A stretch of DNA of 64,000 nt, from contig JAHHIL010000011.1 of assembly GCA_019358975.1 (NCBI GenBank), positions 1 through 64,000 on the forward strand, read 5' to 3'. Positions within the stretch are counted from its first letter, which is position 1; each line of letters opens with the position of its first letter. The notes beneath the pieces were generated by a model. The model made no database searches, had not been told where the DNA came from, and worked only from the letters and a program-made list of their open reading frames with translations. The translations under genes and the position numbers were made by a program. Positions 35,152-45,319 of this stretch are shown piece by piece. The DNA is from Trichocoleus desertorum ATA4-8-CV12 (GTDB lineage: Bacteria; Cyanobacteriota; Cyanobacteriia; FACHB-46).

Positions 35152-35261
35152 GGTTTCCCACAAGAACTGATGTCTTGAATATAGCCTCTGCTCAGACAAC
35201 TCAAAGCCTAAGATCTCCTAAGCTCCCGCGTCTAGCTCCAATGCAGGCTGAAAATATCACA

Positions 35262-35294
35262 AAAAAATAGGGGCTAGTTTTAGTACTAACCCCT
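35262..35294 (-). terminator. Intrinsic terminator of gltS
   Basis: On the minus strand AGGGGTTAGT (35294-35285) pairs with ACTAGCCCCT (35278-35269), with one mismatch, and is followed by a run of seven T's. It lies about 45 bp past the glutamate synthase stop. Confidence 0.85.
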
Positions 35295-35340
35295 AATTAA
35301 TGATTTTAGTGAGCGATCGCCTTAACAATCGCCCGCTTTT

Positions 35341-38300
35341 TTACTGCACAGAACTCAACACTTTTTCAGTTGCAGCATCAGGATTTGCTTCTGGGCTGTC
35401 TGCTTCAGAAGGTGGTACCACTTGCCAGAACTTAGATAAAGACTCTGACCAGTTCGCCAAAATTGCTTTAGCTTTCTGGCTACCTGTCCGTTCTGCATGG
35501 GCTTCAATTAAGTCGCGGAGTTGTTGTTCACCAACCGGAGCAATCACCCGCTGCACTTTCACGATTTCGGGGTTGACCTTGGTGGGGAAGCTGCCATCTT
35601 CATCCAAGAAGTAAGCCAAGCCACCTGTCATGCCAGCGCCCACGTTGCGACCCACTCGACCGAGAACAACAATAGTGCCACCCGTCATGTATTCGCAGCA
35701 GTGGTCACCCGCCCCTTCGATCACTGCTTGACCTTTGGAGTTCCGCACTGCAAAGCGTTCACCTGCTTGACCGTTGGCAAACAGAGTGCCACCCGTCGAG
35801 CCATAGAGGCAAGTGTTACCTACAATCACGTTTAATGCGGGATCATAAGTGGCAGCAGCAGGTGACTTGATCACAATTTCACCACCGTGCATGCCCTTAC
35901 CCACATAGTCATTCGCTTCGCCTTCCAGGTTTAGCGTCATACCCGGTAAGTTAAAGGCACCAAAGCTTTGGCCCGCACTGCCTTTGAAATTGAGGGTAAT
36001 TTGACCTTCAAATCCAGAATCGCCATACTTCTTCGCGATCGCCCCAGACAAGCGTGTGCCGACAGTCCGGTCAGTATTGATAACCATGACCTCTTTCGTC
36101 ACGCTACCCTGATTCGCGATCGCCGCTTGAATCTCAACATCAGCTAATAACTGATCATCGAGCACTGGGCCATTGCTATGTACCGACTCGTGTTGCAACC
36201 AAGCTCGGTTCTCACGGGTGTCAGGCAGTTGAGTCAAGCAATTCAGGTTCAGCGATTGTGTCTTGGTCAGCTTCGCGCCTCCTCGTACTGCCAACAAATC
36301 TGCCCGACCAATCACTTCATCCAAAGAGCGATAGCCAAGTCTCGCCAACAGCGATCGCACTTCTTCTGCGATGAAGTAGAAGAAGTTGACTACATGCTCC
36401 GGTGTGCCAGTAAAGCGCTTGCGGAGTTCTTCCCGCTGCGTCGCGACACCCACGGGACAGTTGTTAGTGTGGCAGATCCGCGCCATGATGCAACCTTCAG
36501 CAATCATCGCGATCGAACCGAAGCCAAACTCCTCGGCTCCCATCAGCGCTGCAATTAGCACATCCCAACCTGCCTTGAGGCCACCATCCACCCGCAGAAT
36601 CACCCGATCGCGCAGTTGATTTTCCATTAGGACGCGATGCACTTCGGTCAGACCGAGTTCCCAAGGCCCACCTGCATGCTTAATTGAGCTGAGGGGAGAA
36701 GCGCCTGTACCGCCATCGTGACCCGAAATTTGGATGATGTCAGCGTTGGCTTTAGCCACACCAGCCGCAACAGTACCAATCCCAATCTCAGCTACCAGCT
36801 TCACCGAAACTTGAGCCGTGGGGCTAATCTGGTGCAGATCAAAGATTAACTGGGCCAAATCTTCGATTGAGTAGATGTCATGGTGAGGCGGCGGAGAAAT
36901 CAGGGTCACTCCAGGCTTGGAGCGTCGCAACATCGCGATGTAGGGGCTGACTTTCTTCCCAGGCAGTTGACCCCCTTCCCCAGGCTTCGCCCCTTGAGCC
37001 ATCTTGATCTCAATCTGCTTAGCACTGGCGAGGTACTCCGGGGTCACACCAAAGCGACCCGAGGCAACTTGTTTAATTGAGGAGCTGGCGGTGTCTCCAT
37101 TTCTCAGCCCTTTTAAGTGGGGTAACGTAGGCGAGTTGCCGTTTTCATCCACATCGTTGAGGGGGTGGTAACGTACCGGATCTTCGCCGCCTTCACCAGA
37201 GTTGGATTTGCCGCCAATTCGGTTCATCGCGATCGCCAACGTTTCATGGGCTTCCCGCGAGAGTGCGCCCAAGGACATGCCGCCCGTGCAAAAGCGTTGC
37301 ATGATGTCAGCGACAGACTCCACTTCCTCTAAAGGAATTGAAGGGCGATCGCTCTTGAAGTCGAGCAGATCCCGCAGAGCCGTAATCGGACGGTTGCTGA
37401 GATGCTGCTGGTACAAGTCGTAATGGTCGTAGCTCTTATCGGCTACCGCTTTATGCAACGTTTTGACCATTTCCGGGTTGTTCATGTGGTATTCACCACC
37501 CGGACGGTATTGCACAAAGCCGTAGTTTTCTGGCTTCTTGGCGGTGAGTTCGGGGAAAGCGCGGCAATGGAAGGAAATGACCTCATTGGCTAACTCCGCG
37601 ACACTGAGGCCACCCAACCGGGAGGTGGTGCCAGAGAAGCCTAGATGTAACAGATCCGAACCGATCCCAATCGCTTCAAAGATTTGCGCCCCGTGGTAGC
37701 TAGCCAAAAGCGAGATCCCCATCTTGGAAAGAATCTTCAGCAAGCCCGCTTCGACTGCCTTACGGAAGTTATCCTGAGCACCATTCAGTGTAGAAACCTC
37801 GATCTTGCCGCGCTGCATCATGGCTTGAGTCTTAGAATCAGACCACCAATGACGCACAGTTTCTAGTGCTAGGTAAGGGCAGACCGCACTGGCTCCATAG
37901 CCAATCAAGCAAGCGAAGTGATGGGTGCTCCAGCATTGGGCTGTATCCACAATCAAGGATGCTTTCATCCGCAAGCCTTGACGAATCAGGTGGTGATGGA
38001 CTGCACCCACTGCTAGCAAAGGTGGAATGTAGCTGTGCTCTGCCGTTAGCTGTGAACTACCTTCCTGGTTGCGATCGCTCAAAACCAGAACCTTTTTACC
38101 CGCACGAACCGCTTCTACCGCTTGCTGACAGAGAGCATTTACCGCTCGTTGTAACCCTTCTGGCCCTGCGGAGATGGCAAACAAGGTAGACAGTGACGCT
38201 GTTTCAAACCCAGACTGCTTGATTTGCTCTAGCTCTACCTCATTCAGCACTGGAGATTCTAGCTTCAGCTGGCGAGCCGACTCTGGCTTGGCTTCCAGCA

Positions 38301-40035
38301 AGTTACCCCGCTCACCCAGCTGCATGGTCAAAGACATGACCAAACTCTCACGCAGGGGGTCAATCGGGGGGTTGGTCACTTGAGCGAAGCGCTGCTTAAA
38401 GTAATCGTAGAGCAGACGGGGCTTCTCAGACAGCACTGCCAGTGGAATATCGTCACCCATTGAGAAGGTAGGTTCTTTCCCTTGAGCCGCCATCGACTCG
38501 ATGATCATTTCCACGTCTTCAGAGCTGTAGCCAAAGGCCACTTGGTGCCGCAACAGCATCTGACCGTCCATTTGGGCGGTATCTGCAAAGGGTTGAGCCT
38601 GCAAATTTTGACGGTTTTGCTGGAGCCACTCGCTATAAGGATGAGCTTGAGCCACTCGTTGCTTAATCTGCCAGTTCTTCAGGACTTCATGAGTGCCCAA
38701 ATCCACCGAAATCATTTGCCCAGGGCCAAGGCGTCCTTTCTCTACAATCTCTGCTTCTGGCAGATCCACCACACCCGCTTCCGAAGCCACCACTACAAAA
38801 CCATCTTTGGTGATGCTATAGCGAGCGGGACGTAAACCGTTACGGTCTAGCGTCGCACCTACTTTCTTGCCATCACTGAAGACTAGCAGTGCTGGGCCAT
38901 CCCAAGGTTCTTGAATGCCGCTGTAGTACTCGTAGAAACCAACAATTTCCGGATAGTTAGCCAAATCTGGCTGATTCTTGTAAGCCTCTGGCACCATGAT
39001 CATCAAAGCTGCCGCCGGGCTGCGTCCCGATTGCACCAGCAATTCCATGACGTTGTCCAGCGTCGCAGAGTCACTGTTATCTGGGTTGACTACAGGCTTA
39101 AGGTCTTGCAGGCGATCGCCCCAAGTCGCATGAGCCAAATCTGCTTCCCGTGCCACCATCCAGTTAATGTTGCCGAGCAAGGTATTGATTTCACCGTTGT
39201 GACCCAAGAAGCGCATCGGTTGCGCCAGTGGCCACTTAGGCAAGGTATTGGTGCTAAAGCGACGGTGATACACCGCAAACACACTTTGGTAAGCAGGCTG
39301 CTTCAGGTCGGTGTAAAAATCTCCCAGAACTGCCGATCGCACCATTCCCTTGTAAATAAGGGTGCGGCTAGAGAAGGAGCAAACATAAAAATCTCTCAAC
39401 GAGTCATACTCGCTAGGGCCAGAAGATTCATGGAGAGCGATCGCAACTGCCTGCTCAATCCGCTTACGCACGAGGTAAAGCTTACGCTCTAGCTCATCCC
39501 CAGTCAGGCTCTCAGCCTGTACCAACACTTGCTCGATTCGAGGTTGATTTTCCTTCGCTTGAACGCCTAACACCTCAGGCTGAACAGGAACCAAGCGCCA
39601 CCCTAACAGCGTTAGAGACTCTTCTTGAGCAATTTTTTCGACAATCTGACGAGCTTTAGCGGCGGCTGAGGGATCTTGAGGCAAAAAGAGCATGCCTACT
39701 CCCGTCCGCTCAGGTGCAGCAGCTGACACTCCCATCTCCGTAAGAGACTGCTGCATCAATTCCCAAGGGATGGCAGTCATTAACCCTGCTCCATCCCCAG
39801 AATCTTGGTCGGCACTACAACCGCCACGATGTTCTAAACACTCCAGAGCTGACAACGCCTTAGCCACTAAAGAGTGGGTAGCTCGACCTTGGAGATCCGC
39901 AATGAAACCAACGCCACAAGCATCTCGCTCCTCAACCAACCAACGTTGGCCGGAGTAGCCTGCTTCTAATCCCTGATTTAATTGCTGGTTCAAATTCACA
40001 CTCACGTTATCCATGGGATGGCTCGCTTCGTTCAT
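35341..40035 (-). CDS. gltS: Glutamate synthase, ferredoxin-type
   Basis: 1564 aa, the size of single-subunit glutamate synthase. Order: class-II amidotransferase domain with Cys40 in [11 protein letters not shown] (the nucleophile after a short propeptide is removed), central domain, FMN domain and the C-terminal beta-helix. The 3Fe-4S ligands are visible as Cys1182, Cys1188 and Cys1193 in [12 protein letters not shown]. It transfers the amide of glutamine to 2-oxoglutarate. No small subunit (gltD) is adjacent, in line with a ferredoxin-dependent enzyme (also called glsF). An ATG seven codons inside is an alternative start. It stands alone; an intrinsic terminator follows. Confidence 0.95.
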   Translation of the reverse strand: MNEASHPMDNVSVNLNQQLNQGLEAGYSGQRWLVEERDACGVGFIADLQGRATHSLVAKALSALECLEHRGGCSADQDSGDGAGLMTAIPWELMQQSLTEMGVSAAAPERTGVGMLFLPQDPSAAAKARQIVEKIAQEESLTLLGWRLVPVQPEVLGVQAKENQPRIEQVLVQAESLTGDELERKLYLVRKRIEQAVAIALHESSGPSEYDSLRDFYVCSFSSRTLIYKGMVRSAVLGDFYTDLKQPAYQSVFAVYHRRFSTNTLPKWPLAQPMRFLGHNGEINTLLGNINWMVAREADLAHATWGDRLQDLKPVVNPDNSDSATLDNVMELLVQSGRSPAAALMIMVPEAYKNQPDLANYPEIVGFYEYYSGIQEPWDGPALLVFSDGKKVGATLDRNGLRPARYSITKDGFVVVASEAGVVDLPEAEIVEKGRLGPGQMISVDLGTHEVLKNWQIKQRVAQAHPYSEWLQQNRQNLQAQPFADTAQMDGQMLLRHQVAFGYSSEDVEMIIESMAAQGKEPTFSMGDDIPLAVLSEKPRLLYDYFKQRFAQVTNPPIDPLRESLVMSLTMQLGERGNLLEAKPESARQLKLESPVLNEVELEQIKQSGFETASLSTLFAISAGPEGLQRAVNALCQQAVEAVRAGKKVLVLSDRNQEGSSQLTAEHSYIPPLLAVGAVHHHLIRQGLRMKASLIVDTAQCWSTHHFACLIGYGASAVCPYLALETVRHWWSDSKTQAMMQRGKIEVSTLNGAQDNFRKAVEAGLLKILSKMGISLLASYHGAQIFEAIGIGSDLLHLGFSGTTSRLGGLSVAELANEVISFHCRAFPELTAKKPENYGFVQYRPGGEYHMNNPEMVKTLHKAVADKSYDHYDLYQQHLSNRPITALRDLLDFKSDRPSIPLEEVESVADIMQRFCTGGMSLGALSREAHETLAIAMNRIGGKSNSGEGGEDPVRYHPLNDVDENGNSPTLPHLKGLRNGDTASSSIKQVASGRFGVTPEYLASAKQIEIKMAQGAKPGEGGQLPGKKVSPYIAMLRRSKPGVTLISPPPHHDIYSIEDLAQLIFDLHQISPTAQVSVKLVAEIGIGTVAAGVAKANADIIQISGHDGGTGASPLSSIKHAGGPWELGLTEVHRVLMENQLRDRVILRVDGGLKAGWDVLIAALMGAEEFGFGSIAMIAEGCIMARICHTNNCPVGVATQREELRKRFTGTPEHVVNFFYFIAEEVRSLLARLGYRSLDEVIGRADLLAVRGGAKLTKTQSLNLNCLTQLPDTRENRAWLQHESVHSNGPVLDDQLLADVEIQAAIANQGSVTKEVMVINTDRTVGTRLSGAIAKKYGDSGFEGQITLNFKGSAGQSFGAFNLPGMTLNLEGEANDYVGKGMHGGEIVIKSPAAATYDPALNVIVGNTCLYGSTGGTLFANGQAGERFAVRNSKGQAVIEGAGDHCCEYMTGGTIVVLGRVGRNVGAGMTGGLAYFLDEDGSFPTKVNPEIVKVQRVIAPVGEQQLRDLIEAHAERTGSQKAKAILANWSESLSKFWQVVPPSEADSPEANPDAATEKVLSSVQ

Positions 40036-40823
40036 TGGCTAAGGCTGTGTAAAGTCCTCTGGAGTTAAAAACTGGTTTGATTGGGTGCGGTAAGTGCTAC
40101 AGCAAGAAGCTGCACATTAATAGAAGCCACGAGCAAAGGCAAAGTCCGTACCCAATTGAATTTAAGAACGTACTTAACCCTCCGGCAGTTCATGAGCTTG
40201 AGGTAAGTCAAGACACTGCCTTTAGTGGTTTGGCTCCAAACCTGCGCTTCCCATCAGCCTGGCTGGCAAACTTCGAAAGCTATTTAATTCAGCCCCTTGG
40301 CCCCACTTAAGTTGTGCTGGTGACAGGTAAAATTCTTCTTGCGAATCCAAGTTACTGGTGCCATGAAACAATACCTAACACCCCCGTCGCTAAGGGTTTT
40401 CATAGGGAGCCGGAGTAAAAATATTATAGAAGGTATCTGAATCTGACAATCCCCAACCTCTACCGTATCCGTTACGGCTTGTCAGACTACATGCCTTTTC
40501 TTGCCCAGGCTGGTTCCCTATTTTTCAAGCAACTTTAAAGACTACAGCAGAGCTTGTATTAAGCACAACAATCTCATGCCGACTTATAGTCCCATATCTT
40601 CATTATGAAACTTGGTACCAAAAACGAAGTCACTATTTCCTGATAGAGGGACTCAAGTGTCTGCTGATTTGTGTGAGACCTCAGTCATCCTTACGGAAAA
40701 TCAAGAAGTGAAAATTTAAGGATCAAAAAACTGTAAGCTTCGCGATCGCCCTCTAAAATTCAGTCGTTAAAGTCAGAATTTGTCTCGGCAGTGCTCGTTT
40801 AACTCAGGATTCCTCAAATCATC
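40036..40823. other. Long divergent intergenic region, almost empty
   Basis: 788 bp between gltS and the next gene. I see no tRNA, riboswitch or convincing ORF. The one clear structure is a perfect GGTTTGG/CCAAACC stem (40227-40242) with a 2-nt loop, about 190 bp upstream of gltS. No NtcA site (GTA-N8-TAC) could be found by eye. Confidence 0.5.
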
Positions 40824-42809
40824 GTGCTTAACGCTAAAACCTCCAGTCAGCGGTTGCTCGCTAAACCTGCCCCCCGCTACCCCCATCTTGCTTTCAAATT
40901 TGTACTTTCACCCCTACTAGCGCTGTCCTACCTCCTAATAAGTGCTTTTGTAGGCAGAGTAGAGAGTGGGGCCGTACCCGCCGCGATCGCGCAATCGAAC
41001 CAGCCCGCTCCTGCCACTCCGCGATCGCCCAGCAGCTCAACTGTCTCTCCCTCTCCTCGGTTATTGCAGCAGGGAACACAAATCTCGCTAAATGGGCAAA
41101 CCTGGCCTGTGGCTTGGAGCCAATGGCAATCTGCCCCTAGTAACAATCAAATTCGTACAGGAATTAGTGACACAGGGCTACTTCGCACGACTGGAGTGGA
41201 TTTGCTAAATACAAATGATTCCCTCCAGCAACCTGTGCAGTGGTTCTCTAGCCCCACCTCCAACCCCCTCAACTTGGCTGTTCGCCATAGTCAGCAATAT
41301 CGCTACTTAGATATTACAGAGCTAGCAGCTCAGGCTGGTTGGCAAGTAAGACCGTCGGGTAGCACGCTGCTCGTTACCGCTCCTCCATCCAAATTGACCT
41401 CCATTCGGCAAGGTCGTCAAACTTGGGGCAATCGCATCGTGATTGATCTAGATCGCCCCACGCCTTGGCAAGTCGATCTGCAAGGTCAGACTCTGAGCGT
41501 GACGCTAAACGCAACCGCTGATCCAGCCTTACTCCAGCGTTTTAAGCCCGCCTCTGTCCGACCCACATCCAGCACTCCCCCGCCTCGTCCCACTCGCCCT
41601 CAGATAGCGACACCCCAGGTAACGGCACCTCCACCAGGTATTCCTCTAAAACTGGAAGCCGTTCAAAACAAGCTAGCATTGCGACTTGAGATTCCTGCGG
41701 GTTTGCAACCGCAATTTTCGACTTTACCTCAGCCCAATCGGCTCATCATCGATCTCAGACCCGACGCTATGGTAGAACGAAATATCTTGTGGGCTCCGGG
41801 ATTACATTGGCAACAGCAATTTCTCACGCTTGGTAGTTCCCGCTTCCCAGTGGTTTGGCTCTCAGTGAACTTACGCCAGCCCGGATTAAAATTGGGGCCA
41901 ATTTGGAGCGACCCCAGTTCCCTTATGGGGATTGCTCCCCTCGTACAAACCGCTCAGCGTTGGCAAGTCGCTGCGGCTATCAATGGTGGCTTTTTTAATC
42001 GCAAAAATCAGTTGCCACTGGGTGCAATTCGACAAAACAGCAGTTGGGTATCCAGCCCCATTCTCAACCGGGGGGCGATCGCCTGGAATGAAGCAGGAGA
42101 GGTAAAAATCGATCGCCTCACACTTCAAGAAACGCTTAGCACATCAACAGGACAACAGCTACCCGTCTTGTCGGTCAATAGTGGCTACGTGCAAGCAGGA
42201 ATTGCTCGCTACAACTCACTTTGGGGAAACACTTACACGCCACTGACTGACAACGAAATCATTGTCACCGTTCGCAACAACCAAGTGATAGGCCAACAGC
42301 CATCTGAAGGAGCAGGTAAAGGTGCCTTTGCGATCCCCGCTGACGGCTATCTACTCACCTTTCGAGCTAACCGGAACGCTGCTACTGCTTTACCCAATAA
42401 CACCGTGGTTCAGTTAGAGAGCGAAACTCTACCCACTGATTTTGCTCGTTATTCCCAGATTATGGGTGCTGGTCCGCTACTCGTGCAGAATCGGCAAATC
42501 GTCCTAGACGCTAAAGCAGAAAAGTTTAGCGATGCCTTTATTCAGGAACGGGCTGTCCGTAGTGTAATTGGCACCAACGGAGAGGGCACCTTAATGATAG
42601 CGACGGTTCACAATCGAGTCGGTGGGGTTGGCCCTACCCTGAGCGAGACAGCTCAACTGATGCAACAAATGGGAGCGATCGATGCCCTGAACCTAGATGG
42701 TGGTAGCTCCACAACCTTGTATCTAGGTGGTCAAATCCTCAATCGTCCTCCTCAAACCGCAGCCCGAGTGCATAACGGCATCGGAGTCTTTATCCAACCA
42801 AACCCATAA
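40824..42809 (+). CDS. Phosphodiester glycosidase (NAGPA) domain protein
   Basis: 661 aa, GTG start. A hydrophobic N-terminal segment (LVSPLLALSYLLISAFVG-like, about 27-45) anchors or exports the protein. The middle is Pro/Ser-rich linker and AMIN-like beta segments (VIDLDRPTPWQVDLQGQTLSV). The C-terminal phosphodiester glycosidase domain has AINGGFFNRKNQLPLGAI, VNSGY and DALNLDGGSSTTLYL. Family members remove N-acetylglucosamine phosphate caps or similar groups. In cyanobacteria its role is not settled; a function at the envelope is likely. Confidence 0.82.
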   Translation: MLNAKTSSQRLLAKPAPRYPHLAFKFVLSPLLALSYLLISAFVGRVESGAVPAAIAQSNQPAPATPRSPSSSTVSPSPRLLQQGTQISLNGQTWPVAWSQWQSAPSNNQIRTGISDTGLLRTTGVDLLNTNDSLQQPVQWFSSPTSNPLNLAVRHSQQYRYLDITELAAQAGWQVRPSGSTLLVTAPPSKLTSIRQGRQTWGNRIVIDLDRPTPWQVDLQGQTLSVTLNATADPALLQRFKPASVRPTSSTPPPRPTRPQIATPQVTAPPPGIPLKLEAVQNKLALRLEIPAGLQPQFSTLPQPNRLIIDLRPDAMVERNILWAPGLHWQQQFLTLGSSRFPVVWLSVNLRQPGLKLGPIWSDPSSLMGIAPLVQTAQRWQVAAAINGGFFNRKNQLPLGAIRQNSSWVSSPILNRGAIAWNEAGEVKIDRLTLQETLSTSTGQQLPVLSVNSGYVQAGIARYNSLWGNTYTPLTDNEIIVTVRNNQVIGQQPSEGAGKGAFAIPADGYLLTFRANRNAATALPNNTVVQLESETLPTDFARYSQIMGAGPLLVQNRQIVLDAKAEKFSDAFIQERAVRSVIGTNGEGTLMIATVHNRVGGVGPTLSETAQLMQQMGAIDALNLDGGSSTTLYLGGQILNRPPQTAARVHNGIGVFIQPNP

Positions 42810-43039
42810 GCATTTTTAACTACCCTTTTCAAATAAAGTTAAAGCTGACTTGAAGCTCCTATGAGGTGAATAAAGACTTGATGTGAATTTGCTCGTTCTT
42901 CTCCCTTATGGGTGACAGTACCCCAGCCACATTTGCTATGTTTGCCTGCAGGCCAAACTTGTGGCTTCGAGAAATTGGGAGACTCACCTCTCAATCTTCT
43001 TCAAACCATCCTTTGCAGCAGTTATTTAGGAGAGAAATC

Positions 43040-43474
43040 GTGGCCCAGCTTCAAGAAGCCCCCCAAGCATCTACCTTCCCCACATCCTCCCCAAGTCCTA
43101 CCAAAGGAGTCGCTGCCACAGAACTGCGCCCTTGGGGTTCTTTCACAATCCTAGAAGAGGGCCGAGGCTACAAAATCAAGCGAATTGAGGTCAAGCCAGG
43201 GCATCGCCTAAGCTTGCAAATGCATCATCATCGTAGTGAGCACTGGATTGTGGTTTCTGGCACCGCCAAAGTCACTTGTGATGGCCAAGACCTGGTTTTG
43301 TGCAGCAATCAGTCCACCTATGTACCACAATGTACTAGCCACCGTTTAGAGAACCCTGGAGTCATTCCACTCGTTCTGATTGAAGTCCAGAACGGAGAGT
43401 ACCTGGGAGAAGATGATATTGTGCGCTTCCAAGATGATTACGCCCGTACTGCTGCAAAAGTGAGTAGCAACTAA
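43040..43474 (+). CDS. Mannose-6-phosphate isomerase-like cupin
   Basis: 144 aa from GTG at 43040, preferred because AGGAGA lies six bases upstream; the frame is open 44 codons further but has no conserved sequence there. It is a type II mannose-6-phosphate isomerase cupin: RPWGSFTILEEG, KRIEVKPGHRLSLQMHHHRSEHWIVVSG with the His metal ligands, and GEYLGEDDIVRFQDDYAR. It interconverts fructose- and mannose-6-phosphate on the path to GDP-mannose. The guanylyltransferase half is absent. Confidence 0.9.
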   Translation: MAQLQEAPQASTFPTSSPSPTKGVAATELRPWGSFTILEEGRGYKIKRIEVKPGHRLSLQMHHHRSEHWIVVSGTAKVTCDGQDLVLCSNQSTYVPQCTSHRLENPGVIPLVLIEVQNGEYLGEDDIVRFQDDYARTAAKVSSN

Positions 43475-43596
43475 AAATCTAAGTGGCAAGTTGAGTGGCA
43501 AACTCACTTGAATAACTTGAGTAAGCTGGCAGCGCTAGTAGGATACTATTAGCGCTGTAGATTTTTTAAAGCAGTTACTGAAAAAATTGGTGAGAA

Positions 43597-43923
43597 ATGC
43601 TTCAGCTCAGCCAAGCCGCCATTAACGAAGTTTTGCGACTCAAGCAAAAGTGTCACAAATCCAACGCCATATTTCGCCTCGGAGTGCAGCCCAGTGGCTG
43701 TTCTGGCATGTCTTACACACTAGAATTTGATGATGCCATTGGACCTGATGACGAGCTGTATAACTGCAATGGCATTCAAGTTGCGATCGCCCGTCCCAGC
43801 CTAACCTTCTTAAATGGCTTAAGCTTAGATTACTCAGAAGACCTCATGGGCGGAGGATTTCGCTTTCACAACCCCAACGCGACTCAAAGCTGTGGTTGTG
43901 GTAACTCCTTCTCAATTAGCTAA
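43597..43923 (+). CDS. A-type iron-sulfur carrier (HesB/IscA family)
   Basis: 108 aa. It carries the three Cys of A-type carriers: Cys35 in PSGCSGMSY and the pair Cys99 and Cys101 in SCGCGNSF. It receives and passes on iron-sulfur clusters. It stands alone rather than in a suf cluster. Confidence 0.95.
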   Translation: MLQLSQAAINEVLRLKQKCHKSNAIFRLGVQPSGCSGMSYTLEFDDAIGPDDELYNCNGIQVAIARPSLTFLNGLSLDYSEDLMGGGFRFHNPNATQSCGCGNSFSIS

Positions 43924-44050
43924 GCTTCACAATTTGTCTTAATTAACAAACGTCTCCCTGAGGGCTAGCCATAACTGGCATACAGTAAGGACTCAGCAAG
44001 TGACTGACTTAAGCCTGAGTCTCCAAGATGTGAGGTTGCTCACCAAAAAA

Positions 44051-44080
44051 TTGACATTGACTCTATCATCTCGGTAAGAT
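44051..44080 (+). promoter_or_regulatory. Promoter candidate for the str operon
   Basis: TTGACA (44051-44056), 18-bp spacer, TAAGAT (44075-44080), about 50 bp before the rpsL start. A good sigma-70-like match. Confidence 0.6.
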
Positions 44081-44130
44081 TAGAATTTGTTGTTTGTTGA
44101 AGTAGCGAAAGGCCGCGTACGCCATTACTC

Positions 44131-44514
44131 ATGCCCACTATCCAGCAACTCATTCGTAGCGAACGTCAGAAAGTTCAGAAGAAAACCAAATCCCCGGCTC
44201 TGAAGAGTTGCCCTCAGCGTCGTGGCGTTTGCACAAGAGTTTACACAACTACTCCTAAGAAGCCAAACTCTGCCCTGCGTAAAGTCGCAAGGGTTCGCCT
44301 CACCTCTGGTTTTGAGGTGACAGCTTATATTCCAGGTATTGGTCACAACTTGCAAGAACACTCTGTGGTCATGATCCGGGGTGGTCGGGTTAAAGACTTA
44401 CCTGGTGTGAGATACCACATCATCCGTGGAACCTTAGATACCGCTGGAGTCAAAGACCGCCGTCAAGGTCGATCCAAGTACGGTACCAAGCGTGCCACTG
44501 CCAAGAAAAAGTAG
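44131..44514 (+). CDS. rpsL: 30S ribosomal protein S12
   Basis: 127 aa. It forms part of the decoding site of the small subunit. Family motifs [37 protein letters not shown] and [14 protein letters not shown] are intact; Lys in KKPNS and the R-D-L-P-G-V loop are the sites of streptomycin resistance mutations in other bacteria. First gene of a str-type operon. Confidence 0.99.
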   Translation: MPTIQQLIRSERQKVQKKTKSPALKSCPQRRGVCTRVYTTTPKKPNSALRKVARVRLTSGFEVTAYIPGIGHNLQEHSVVMIRGGRVKDLPGVRYHIIRGTLDTAGVKDRRQGRSKYGTKRATAKKK

Positions 44515-44764
44515 GTCTTAGATTTGCCACTGGTATTAGGTTGACGTTTAAGAAGCAATTATTGGTTAAGTTGTCAGCCTTAGAAGGCTAGGCTATCCCA
44601 TATAGCTCTCTAGAGAAGCTTGAGAAGTATCTCGGTCTTTTGGTTTGGCCAATTCTATACAATGGTCGTATTGCTTCTTGCTTGACCTAAGCGCTTTTGA
44701 CTGAAATAAATTCCGCATTGCATTCAAAATAGTAGTTCCGCAATTCTTTCTCTGAAGGCTCAAT
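44515..44764. other. rpsL-rpsG spacer
   Basis: 250 bp. It is unusually long for this operon. A perfect AGCCTT-AG-AAGGCT palindrome lies at 44576-44589. No gene is seen. It may hold a promoter or processing site. Confidence 0.5.
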
Positions 44765-45235
44765 ATGTCTCGTCGTACTGTTATTCAAAAACGTCCTGTT
44801 CCTCCCGATTCTGTATACAACAGCCGCCTAGTCAGCATGATGATGCGGCGCATTATGCAAAGTGGCAAGAAGTCCGTTGCTGCTCATATTGTTTATGATG
44901 CCTTCAAGACCATTGAGGAACGGACAGGCTCAGATCCTCTAGAGCTATTTGAAAGAGCAGTGCGGAATGCAACGCCTCTCGTTGAGGTCAAAGCTCGTCG
45001 GGTGGGGGGAGCAACGTATCAAGTTCCTATGGAAGTACGCTCCGATAGAGGTACTGCCCTCGCTTTACGCTGGTTAAGCCAATTTGCTCGCCAACGCGCT
45101 GGCAGAACCATGGCTGGCAAACTAGCGAACGAGTTGATGGATGCAGCTAACGAAACAGGCAGCGCAATTCGTAAGCGCGAAGAAACCCACCGCATGGCTG
45201 AAGCGAATAAGGCTTTCGCCCACTATCGGTATTGA
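44765..45235 (+). CDS. rpsG: 30S ribosomal protein S7
   Basis: 156 aa. It nucleates assembly of the 3' domain of 16S rRNA and sits near the E site. The S7 signature [17 protein letters not shown] is near the start, with [16 protein letters not shown] following. Normal length. Confidence 0.99.
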   Translation: MSRRTVIQKRPVPPDSVYNSRLVSMMMRRIMQSGKKSVAAHIVYDAFKTIEERTGSDPLELFERAVRNATPLVEVKARRVGGATYQVPMEVRSDRGTALALRWLSQFARQRAGRTMAGKLANELMDAANETGSAIRKREETHRMAEANKAFAHYRY

Positions 45236-45319
45236 TCTCCGAACCCTGGTTTCCGCAACAAAAGTATAGAATTTTAACAGAAGCGCAAATTTTTTGCGGC
45301 AAAGATAAAGGAGGTAGCT

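Noticed and set aside
40088-40100. GTA..TAC sequence that could be an NtcA site
   Set aside because: The spacer is five bases, whereas NtcA needs eight.
40077-40310. Open frame in the gltS upstream region
   Set aside because: It begins at TTG, has no ribosome binding site and no family. Treated as chance.
42908-43039. Extended N-terminus of the mannose-6-phosphate isomerase cupin
   Set aside because: The GTG at 43040 has a strong AGGAGA site; the upstream 44 codons show no conserved sequence.
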